6,926 nucleotides of DNA from assembly GCA_964465385.1 (NCBI GenBank), contig CAYXIM010000082.1, positions 1-6,926 on the forward strand, written 5' to 3'. Origin of the DNA: JAAYBY01 sp964465385. Its GTDB lineage: Bacteria > Bacillota > Clostridia > Saccharofermentanales > UBA5734. Numbering within the stretch: the first letter of the stretch is position 1; every line of letters begins with the position of its first letter. The notes beneath the pieces were generated by a model, which did not search any database, had not been told where the DNA came from, and saw nothing but the letters and a program-made list of their open reading frames with translations. The position numbers and the translations under genes are program-made. This document shows, in pieces, positions 1 to 4,461 of this stretch.

Positions 1-12
1 AAGGAGAAACCG

Positions 13-321
13 ATGACACAACGCACCAACCGACCAGCAGCCGGGCACGCTGGCACAAGACGGCCCAGGAGACCGTGGAGAACCCGTTTTTGGCCAAGCG
101 GCCTTTTGATGCTTGCCGGCCTGGCTTTGCTCGGCATCAAAGCGGTCAGCCCCGAATACCTTGATGCGGATGGCGTTTTACACGAAAGCTTCTTTTTGCT
201 TCCGCTGGCTTTTTCACTGGCGGCTTGTGGCCTCATCCTTCTTTTAGCCACCGCACTGCGCCGAGCCTTCCTGTCACGAAAACAACAGGCGGTCACGCCT
301 GATAAAGAAAAGTTGGTCTAA
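13..321 (+). CDS. DUF3955 family small membrane protein
   Basis: A 102-residue membrane protein of unknown function. Residues 1-27 are rich in Arg, Pro and Thr and hydrophilic. A first membrane segment spans about 28-45. A short loop carries the signature YLDADGVLHESFFLLP (49-64), and a second membrane segment spans about 60-82, followed by a basic tail. From memory of the family, the Y-x-D-x-D/N-G-x-L-H-E-x-F-F-L-x-P block just before the second helix is the hallmark of DUF3955 proteins, which are usually shorter (about 60-80 residues); the extra length here is the Arg-rich N terminus. The start is supported by AAGGAG at 1-6, six bases before the ATG. The positive-inside rule would place both termini in the cytoplasm. 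The gene ends 10 bases before the convergent permease stop codon. Its promoter and any upstream operon partner lie outside the window. No function is known to me. Confidence 0.82.
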   Translation: MTQRTNRPAAGHAGTRRPRRPWRTRFWPSGLLMLAGLALLGIKAVSPEYLDADGVLHESFFLLPLAFSLAACGLILLLATALRRAFLSRKQQAVTPDKEKLV

Positions 322-326
322 CCCCC

Positions 327-358
327 GTTGGTCAGAGCCAGAACCAGCTGACCACAAC
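327..358. repeat. Inverted repeat at the convergent DUF3955/permease junction
   Basis: TGGTCAG (329-335) and CTGACCA (348-354) form a perfect 7-bp inverted repeat with a 12-nt loop, and pairing may continue to 327/358 with bulges. It covers the stop codon and last codons of the leftward permease and follows the DUF3955 stop by a few bases. No T-run follows on either strand, so it is not a standard intrinsic terminator. It could still slow or end transcription from either side, or be chance. Confidence 0.35.
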
Positions 359-1948
359 AGCGCTTGCGGCATAGAGCAGGGCTGGCAGAAGGGTCTTTTT
401 GATGAGGGCACCTTCTTGACCTGACAAGCCGGTGGTTGAGGCAACAGCGATGACGCTGTTGATGCAGATCATGCTGCCGATGGCACCCCCGGCCACCTGT
501 AGCGCCACAACAGCCACTGGTGACAACCCCAGCATCAGCGCGGTTTGAAACTGCAACGAGCTGAACATGATGGAAGAGACAGTGCACGAACCTGAGATGA
601 AAGAACCCAGCATGCCAATCAGGGGCGAAAAGAGGGGAAAGAAAGCACCGGTCCGATCAGCCAGTTGCCGGGCGATATGGGTCAGCATGCCCGGATAGCC
701 CGGCGTGTTGATATGGGAGTGCATCATGACGTGCACCAGGGCGACCGCACTGAAAAGGGCCAGGGCGATGGGCTTGATCTGCTTGGCGGTTGCGCGTAAC
801 GTGGCGGCGCGATCAGACCTGGGCAGCTTTCGAACCCGGCCGGTCAGCCAGGCAACCAGCATGAAGGGCACGAGCCCCGCATTATAAAGTGGTTCAAAAC
901 GGTAGGTCGCCGACGATACCCCCAAGAGTCCGGGCACGACCAGGGCCACTTTTTTTAAGAGGGCTCCCAGGCCCAGCTGGGGCAGCCGGGTCAACAGCAG
1001 GATGAGAGCGATGGCCACATAGGGCAGCCAGGCCGCCCAACGCCTGACGGGTGCATCATCTGCTTGATCGGGCTCTTGCCCATATGAGCGATCAGCCTTT
1101 TCATCCAGGCGCCAGACGTGTGTGGGCAAGAGAAAACGTCCCTTGATGGCGGCGACAATCAGGATCAAAGCCAGCAAGGATCCTACGATGGCCGGAAATT
1201 CAGGCCCCAGAAAGCGTGCCAGCAGGTAATAGGGCAGGACCAGGGCCAGGCCAGAGAAAAGTGAGAAGGGGATGAACTCAAGAAAAGCGCGCAGGCGGCG
1301 TTTCTTTCCGAACAGAACCGTCAGGATAAAAATCATGGCTGTGGGGATCAAAAGGCCGCCCACGCCCATGAAACGGGCAACCATGGCCGTCAGGTCACGG
1401 GCAAAGGCCGCTTCGGACACACCCAGTTCCCTGATGTCCGCGGACAGGGTGGTCAGGGTGGTCAAGGTGGGTATGCCGACGGCGGCAAACGGAACGGGCG
1501 TGGTGTTGCCCACCAAGGCCAGCAGACTGGCGGCCAGTGGTGGAAAGCCCATGCTGACCAGAAGGGGGGCGGCCAGGGCAGCCGGGGTGCCAAAACCCGC
1601 CGCACCTTCCATGAAGGCGCTGAAGAGCCAGGCAATCAAGAGGGCCTGGACCCGGTGATCGGCAGACAAGCGCGAAAAGCTGCTGTTGAGCACTGGCAAC
1701 AACTGTGTTTGCTTGAGCATGTTCAGTAAAAAAAGAGCACCGAAGACAATCAGTAAAATATCCAGGGCCTTGAGCAGGCCCAGCAGGCTGAAGGCCGCCA
1801 CAGCACGTGCAGGCATCTTCCAGACCAGCAGGGCGCTGACAAGGGCTGTCAAGAAAGCCACCAGCAGGGCCCTGGACGCTGGCAGCTTGGCCAGCACCAT
1901 AAGCCCCAGGGCTACGGCGATGGGCAGGATGGAAAAAACAGTCAGCAT
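332..1948 (-). CDS. lctP: L-lactate permease family transporter (LctP/LldP)
   Basis: A 538-residue polytopic inner-membrane protein expected to carry lactate or another 2-hydroxy monocarboxylate, probably by proton symport. Family blocks are clear. FMEGAAGFGTPAALAAPLL (112-130) is followed by GFPPLAASLLALVGNTTPVPFAAVGIPT (134-161). Near the C terminus are LGSFISGSCTVSSIMFSSLQ (447-466) and VVALQVAGGAIGSMIC (480-495). A hydrophilic stretch at about 280-304, rich in Asp, Glu and Arg, looks like a cytoplasmic loop. The frame stays open upstream to 2068, but the ATG at 1948 is preferred: it has GGAGG five to six bases before it and begins directly with a hydrophobic helix. The upstream codons would run through the promoter. 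The length is slightly below the classical LctP size because the usual first helix is short or absent. The gene is monocistronic here and no lactate dehydrogenase is visible nearby, so the exact substrate is inferred from family alone. Confidence 0.9.
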   Translation of the reverse strand: MLTVFSILPIAVALGLMVLAKLPASRALLVAFLTALVSALLVWKMPARAVAAFSLLGLLKALDILLIVFGALFLLNMLKQTQLLPVLNSSFSRLSADHRVQALLIAWLFSAFMEGAAGFGTPAALAAPLLVSMGFPPLAASLLALVGNTTPVPFAAVGIPTLTTLTTLSADIRELGVSEAAFARDLTAMVARFMGVGGLLIPTAMIFILTVLFGKKRRLRAFLEFIPFSLFSGLALVLPYYLLARFLGPEFPAIVGSLLALILIVAAIKGRFLLPTHVWRLDEKADRSYGQEPDQADDAPVRRWAAWLPYVAIALILLLTRLPQLGLGALLKKVALVVPGLLGVSSATYRFEPLYNAGLVPFMLVAWLTGRVRKLPRSDRAATLRATAKQIKPIALALFSAVALVHVMMHSHINTPGYPGMLTHIARQLADRTGAFFPLFSPLIGMLGSFISGSCTVSSIMFSSLQFQTALMLGLSPVAVVALQVAGGAIGSMICINSVIAVASTTGLSGQEGALIKKTLLPALLYAASAVVVSWFWL

Positions 1949-1961
1949 ACACCCCTCCACG

Positions 1962-1975
1962 GCTTTATTAAAAGC
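1962..1975 (-). other. Small hairpin in the permease 5' leader
   Basis: Read on the minus strand, GCTTT-TAAT-AAAGC is a perfect 5-bp stem with a four-base loop. It sits between the predicted transcription start (about 1979) and the ribosome binding site GTGGAGGGG of the permease. It may protect the 5' end of the message. It is short and A/T-rich, so chance is possible. Confidence 0.3.
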
Positions 1976-1985
1976 AGCCTGCCCC

Positions 1986-2015
1986 ATTGTACCTGTTGAC
2001 AGCATCGGCAGGCAA
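1986..2015 (-). promoter_or_regulatory. Predicted promoter of the lactate permease
   Basis: On the minus strand TTGCCT (2010-2015) and TACAAT (1986-1991) are separated by 18 bases. The -10 matches the sigma-70/sigma-A consensus at five of six positions and the -35 at four of six. The start would fall near 1979, giving a leader of about 30 nt with a strong Shine-Dalgarno sequence. The palindrome-like CTGTTGACAG (1993-2002, plus strand) lies inside the spacer and could be an operator. Confidence 0.5.
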
Positions 2016-2041
2016 GACAAGGTTTTGGGCTGCGTTGACAG
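1995..2041. repeat. Direct repeats GTTGACAG in the permease promoter region
   Basis: The octamer GTTGACAG occurs at 1995-2002 and again at 2034-2041, 39 bp apart. The first lies in the spacer of the predicted permease promoter and is part of the palindrome CTGT-TG-ACAG. The second lies about 20 bp upstream of the -35. Paired sites placed this way are typical of a repressor or activator, but no regulator gene is visible and I cannot assign a family. Confidence 0.3.
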
Positions 2042-2096
2042 GTGGCCACGCAGCCGTAAAAAGCTCACAAGAGCCCTTGAAAGCCTGCTCCTGCAT

Positions 2097-2125
2097 TTGA
2101 TTCCAGCCCCCGAATACGTTATAAT
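2097..2125 (+). promoter_or_regulatory. Predicted rightward promoter for the NagB-like gene and its leader
   Basis: TTGATT (2097-2102) and a perfect TATAAT (2120-2125) are separated by exactly 17 bases, the best sigma-A promoter match in the window. The predicted start near 2131-2133 lies about 330 bases before the ATG of the NagB-like gene, so it would make an unusually long leader or a separate RNA. GCCCC (2106-2110) and GGGGC (2128-2132) flank the -10 as a short inverted repeat. No closer promoter of similar quality was seen before 2460. Confidence 0.6.
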
Positions 2126-2130
2126 CAGGG

Positions 2131-2459
2131 GCGTCAGGCTGCATCAAACGGCCTTGGCGGACAGTGAAAACCAGCATCTCGATGCACGGCTGTTGTCAAT
2201 GCCCCGCCCGTTTCCTGATTGCCACCGCTGGAACAGGGCGGGGGATCTGGTTCAGCCACACATGCACCGCCGGTCTTGAAAGACCCGGACAGGATTCTTG
2301 GATGAGCGCAAGAGGAAAACCCAAAACAAACATCAAGGGCGCTGGCTGCGCTGGTCATGCAGCAGGACATGTCGTGCCTGCTTTTCTTGTTGTGCTCCCG
2401 TTGCCTCAACACGTTGTCTCAAGCAGCAGTAAGCATACGTTTGAAAGCGAGGTACCCCT
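2131..2459 (+). ncRNA. Long structured leader or independent small RNA upstream of the NagB-like gene
   Basis: No convincing gene lies here, but the transcript from the promoter at 2097-2125 would fold locally several times. GCAT-CTCG-ATGC is at 2174-2185. A long helix pairs CCCCGCCC (2202-2209) with GGGCGGGG (2236-2243) and continues inward with TTCC (2212-2215) and GGAA (2230-2233) across two mismatches. CCGGTCT-TGAA-AGACCCGG at 2270-2288 has one bulge. TTCTTG (2295-2300) pairs with CAAGAG (2309-2314). A further hairpin at 2361-2382 is followed by a U-rich run. I compared it by eye with motifs of the glmS ribozyme, T-box, TPP, SAM, cobalamin, lysine, glycine, SRP RNA, RNase P and 6S and found no match. 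The position suggests a cis-regulatory leader; an independent RNA ending near 2390 is the alternative. The structure is seen by eye, not computed. Confidence 0.4.
2345..2392 (+). terminator. Candidate attenuator hairpin with competing anti-terminator arm
   Basis: AGCAGG (2361-2366) pairs with CCTGCT (2377-2382), extended by CA/TG after a single bulged A, and TTTTCTTGTTGT follows: a weak intrinsic-terminator shape inside the leader, about 70 bases before the NagB-like start codon. Just upstream GCTGC (2345-2349) can pair with GCAGC (2359-2363). That pairing uses part of the first terminator arm, so the two hairpins exclude each other, as in attenuation. The stem is short and the U-run interrupted, so this is tentative. 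Confidence 0.3.
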
Positions 2460-3398
2460 ATGAATGAATTCACCTTTTCCCCCGCTCCCTGGATCCCCTT
2501 CAGAGACAAAGATGTCTTGGATCGCGTCAGGAACATCAAACGGGAAGACATGGAAAAGCACCCCAACCCTGACTTTGTCATCAAAGTCATTCCCAACTAC
2601 AGCGGGATTGTCATCACCGACATGGTCATGCGTATGAAAGAATCCGATGATCAGGACAAAACCGTGGTCATGATCATCCCCAACCCGGATCCGGCTGGCT
2701 ACATGCAGGTTGCCGAACTGGTCAACACCTATCAGATCAACTGCCGCAACGTGCACATTTTCTCCATGGACGAGTGGGCGGATGAAGATGGCAACATTGC
2801 ACCCATCACCTACCGGTCCGGTTTCAACTATTCTTTCCTCAAATACCTGGTTAACCAAATCGACGAATCGTTGCGTATGCCCATGGAAAACGTCCACTAC
2901 CCCACCAATGAAAACGCAGCTGACTACACCAAGCTGATTGAAGACATTGGCAATGGCGGCGCTGATGTGACCTATGGTGGTCCAGGTTGGGCCGGTCACG
3001 TGGCTTTTGTCGATCCCCAGACCCCGGAATTTGCCACGGACAGTGTAGATGAATTCATCGAGATGGGATCACGCCTGGTCACTTTGCACCCACTGACCAT
3101 TATTCAGAACTCCTTGCACGGGGTCTTTGGCCAGAGCGGTGATATCGCCAATGTACCACCCAAAGCTTTTACGGTAGGCCCCAGGGATATCAAGAATGCC
3201 AGAAACCGCATCCAGCGCCACGGGATCACCACCGGTGGCACCAACTCGGCCTGGCAGAGAATGATGTCCCGTCTGGTTCTTTATGGACCGGTCACCCCAT
3301 TGGTGCCTTCTTCAGTTATGCAGCTGTGGCCAACAAAAGCCTATGTCACAGAAGCCATTGCAGCACCCATTCAAATTAACGAACTGGCGGGTTATTGA
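2460..3398 (+). CDS. NagB-like sugar-phosphate isomerase/deaminase superfamily protein, divergent
   Basis: A 312-residue cytoplasmic protein resembling glucosamine-6-phosphate deaminase/isomerase. Landmarks occur in NagB order: a strand and loop VVMIIPNPDPAGYMQVAEL (69-87) where NagB has its phosphate loop, MDEW (103-106), GGPGWAGHVAFVDP (173-186), PPKAFTVGPRDI (233-244), and the C-terminal LYGPVTPLVPSSVMQLWP (274-291). From memory of E. coli NagB, Asp72 matches D104 and His143 matches H180. Asp141 is replaced by A178, Glu148 by D185, and the Gly/Thr-rich phosphate loop is not kept. The fold is therefore well supported but GlcN6P deaminase activity is not. It is longer than NagB (about 266), mainly through an N-terminal extension. 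GAGG at 2449-2452 precedes the ATG by seven bases. The gene has a long structured leader and ends in a strong terminator. Databases probably call such proteins glucosamine-6-phosphate isomerase; the substrate remains unknown. Confidence 0.78.
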   Translation: MNEFTFSPAPWIPFRDKDVLDRVRNIKREDMEKHPNPDFVIKVIPNYSGIVITDMVMRMKESDDQDKTVVMIIPNPDPAGYMQVAELVNTYQINCRNVHIFSMDEWADEDGNIAPITYRSGFNYSFLKYLVNQIDESLRMPMENVHYPTNENAADYTKLIEDIGNGGADVTYGGPGWAGHVAFVDPQTPEFATDSVDEFIEMGSRLVTLHPLTIIQNSLHGVFGQSGDIANVPPKAFTVGPRDIKNARNRIQRHGITTGGTNSAWQRMMSRLVLYGPVTPLVPSSVMQLWPTKAYVTEAIAAPIQINELAGY

Positions 3399-3409
3399 CC
3401 CATCGGCTG

Positions 3410-3439
3410 ACAGGCGGGCCAAGGCCCGCCTGTTTTTTT
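3410..3439 (+). terminator. Intrinsic terminator after the NagB-like gene
   Basis: ACAGGCGGGCC (3410-3420) and GGCCCGCCTGT (3423-3433) form a perfect GC-rich stem, effectively 10 bp with a CAAG tetraloop, followed by seven T residues (3433-3439). It starts 12 bases after the NagB-like stop codon. Strength and polarity fit rho-independent termination on the plus strand only. The next gene begins 37 bases later, so its transcription needs readthrough or a promoter I did not find. Confidence 0.93.
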
Positions 3440-3476
3440 GCCCTGATGCCGCCGCTAACCTGTGGAGGTGCGATGA

Positions 3477-3827
3477 ATGATCCTGTTTTGTTATCCCACA
3501 TGCACGACCTGTCAAAAGGCTAAAAAATGGCTGGATGCCCGGGGCATCCGTTATCAAGAACGAAACATCAAAAACGACAGGCCCAGCCTGGACCAGTTGC
3601 GGAGCTGGCATCAACAAAGCGGCTTGCCGCTGAGTCGCTTTTTCAACACCAGTGGCCTGGCCTACCGAGGCTTGGGGCTGGCTCAAAAAAGACGCACCAT
3701 GGCTGAAGAAGAGCAGCTGGCCCTTCTGGCCACAGACGGCATGCTGGTCAAGCGCCCGCTTGTGATCTGGGAAAGGGGCGTTTTGGTGGGCTTTAAAGAA
3801 GCGGAATGGGAGCAAGCGCTGGGCTGA
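3477..3827 (+). CDS. ArsC/Spx family thioredoxin-fold protein (YusI-like)
   Basis: A 116-residue cytoplasmic protein of the arsenate reductase ArsC/Spx superfamily. The N-terminal strand ILFCYPTC leads into a CxxC redox motif, C9-T-T-C12, followed by the helix QKAKKWLDARGI. Further family landmarks are FFNTSGLAYRGLGL (55-68), MAEEEQLALLATDGMLVKRP (75-94) with the conserved Lys-Arg-Pro of the substrate side, and VLVGFKEAEWEQ (102-113). The FFNTSG-x-x-YR-x-LGL and DGMLVKRP blocks fit the YusI/YffB-like branch better than true ArsC or Spx, and no ars genes are present, so arsenate reduction should not be assumed; a thiol-redox or regulatory role is as likely. GGAGG at 3464-3468 lies eight bases before this ATG. 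An out-of-frame ATG at 3473 opens only 16 codons. The gene lies just after a strong terminator, with no obvious promoter of its own, and converges on nrdG with a seven-base gap. Confidence 0.88.
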   Translation: MILFCYPTCTTCQKAKKWLDARGIRYQERNIKNDRPSLDQLRSWHQQSGLPLSRFFNTSGLAYRGLGLAQKRRTMAEEEQLALLATDGMLVKRPLVIWERGVLVGFKEAEWEQALG

Positions 3828-3834
3828 TTATCTG

Positions 3835-4461
3835 TTAGGGGCCAGACCATGCCAGGCGCCTGATTTTGGCTGGCCCCGGCGGCTGGGGGATGTCCTGCAG
3901 AAGGCGGTTGCCAGCAAGGGAGCGTGCGATCAGGCGCTGGTTTGTGCTACCCACGAAGGGCTGATCCAGGCAGCGCTGGCTTAAGACGAAGCGGCCGTCG
4001 ATCAAGAGATCGCTGGCTGCTAACAAAGCAGCCACAGCCGGGTTTTCCTGGCCTTTTTGCAACAAGTCCTCCAAGCGATAACCGGTGTAGGTCACGGTGT
4101 CACCGCCGCGTGCCTGGACTGCTCGGGCCAGAGGCAGCAAGAGACCTGCTTGCTCGAATGGTTCGCCACCGGAGAAGGTGATGCCACGGTTGGCCGGATA
4201 CTGGTCGTAGCGGGCCAGGATGGCTGCGGGCTCCATGAGCTTGCCGCCGATGGGCAAGTGGGTGCCAGGGTTGTGGCAACCTGGGCAGCGGTGGGGACAA
4301 CCCTGAACAAAGACGACAAAGCGCATGCCGGGGCCATCAACCATGGATTCATCCACCAAAGAAGCCAGGCGGATGGCCTGGTCTGAAAAGGCATCGGCCA
4401 GGTGTGGGCGGTCGATGCTTTGGCTGAGGGCACGGGCCCGGCGTAGCCGATGGTCAAGCAT
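3835..4461 (-). CDS. nrdG: Anaerobic ribonucleoside-triphosphate reductase activating protein (radical SAM)
   Basis: A 208-residue radical-SAM activase that uses a [4Fe-4S] cluster and S-adenosylmethionine to make the glycyl radical on NrdD. The cluster motif C55-PHR-C59-PG-C62 (CxxxCxxC) follows VDGPGMRFVVFVQG (41-54). TFSGGEPFEQ (95-104) is the SAM-binding GGE block, DLLIDGRF (151-158) is the following conserved strand, and PFVGSTNQR (168-176) is the usual NrdG ending motif. The ATG at 4461 overlaps the end of nrdD by eight bases (ATGCTTGA), indicating translational coupling; the Shine-Dalgarno sequence is weak. This start leaves about 29 residues before the usual family N terminus (I30-RLASLVDES), which is slightly long, but the only other ATG codons (M40, M46) would cut into the domain. 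An open frame up to 4623 lies inside nrdD and is not needed. Confidence 0.93.
   Translation of the reverse strand: MLDHRLRRARALSQSIDRPHLADAFSDQAIRLASLVDESMVDGPGMRFVVFVQGCPHRCPGCHNPGTHLPIGGKLMEPAAILARYDQYPANRGITFSGGEPFEQAGLLLPLARAVQARGGDTVTYTGYRLEDLLQKGQENPAVAALLAASDLLIDGRFVLSQRCLDQPFVGSTNQRLIARSLAGNRLLQDIPQPPGPAKIRRLAWSGP
3838..3877. repeat. Inverted repeat at the end of nrdG
   Basis: GGGGCCAG (3838-3845) and CTGGCCCC (3870-3877) are a perfect 8-bp inverted repeat, and the loop contains the 10-bp palindrome CAGGCGCCTG (3853-3862). It covers the last codons of nrdG and lies just beyond the stop codon of the convergent YusI-like gene. No T-run follows on either strand. It might act as a bidirectional pause or mRNA 3'-end stabilizer for both converging transcripts. 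Confidence 0.4.

Noticed and set aside
1395..1952. A 185-codon open frame on the minus strand inside the permease gene
   Set aside because: It lies wholly within the lctP region in another frame, has low-complexity composition and no family motif. The permease frame shows clear conserved blocks.
1949..2068. N-terminal extension of the permease by 40 residues
   Set aside because: It would run through the predicted -10 and transcription start and lacks a ribosome binding site, while the ATG at 1948 has a strong one.
2134..2412. A 92-codon minus-strand frame in the intergenic region
   Set aside because: No clear ribosome binding site and no family motif. It is opposite the structured leader, whose hairpins explain the GC-rich content better.
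2406..2999. A 197-codon minus-strand frame rich in Val, His, Asp and Phe
   Set aside because: The composition is typical of the antisense of a coding sequence, and it lies opposite the conserved NagB-like frame.
2460..3398. A glmS ribozyme or T-box upstream of the amino-sugar-like gene
   Set aside because: The conserved core sequences of these elements are not present in 2131-2459; GGTACC near the start codon lacks the rest of the T-box motif.
3473..3523. A 16-codon frame from the upstream ATG of ATGAATG before the YusI-like gene
   Set aside because: It is only four bases from the GGAGG, whereas the ATG at 3477 has better spacing and opens the real gene. Probably a chance overlap.
3312..3815. 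A 167-codon minus-strand frame across the NagB-like end, terminator and YusI-like gene
   Set aside because: It runs through a strong intrinsic terminator and antisense to two recognised genes, with no family resemblance.
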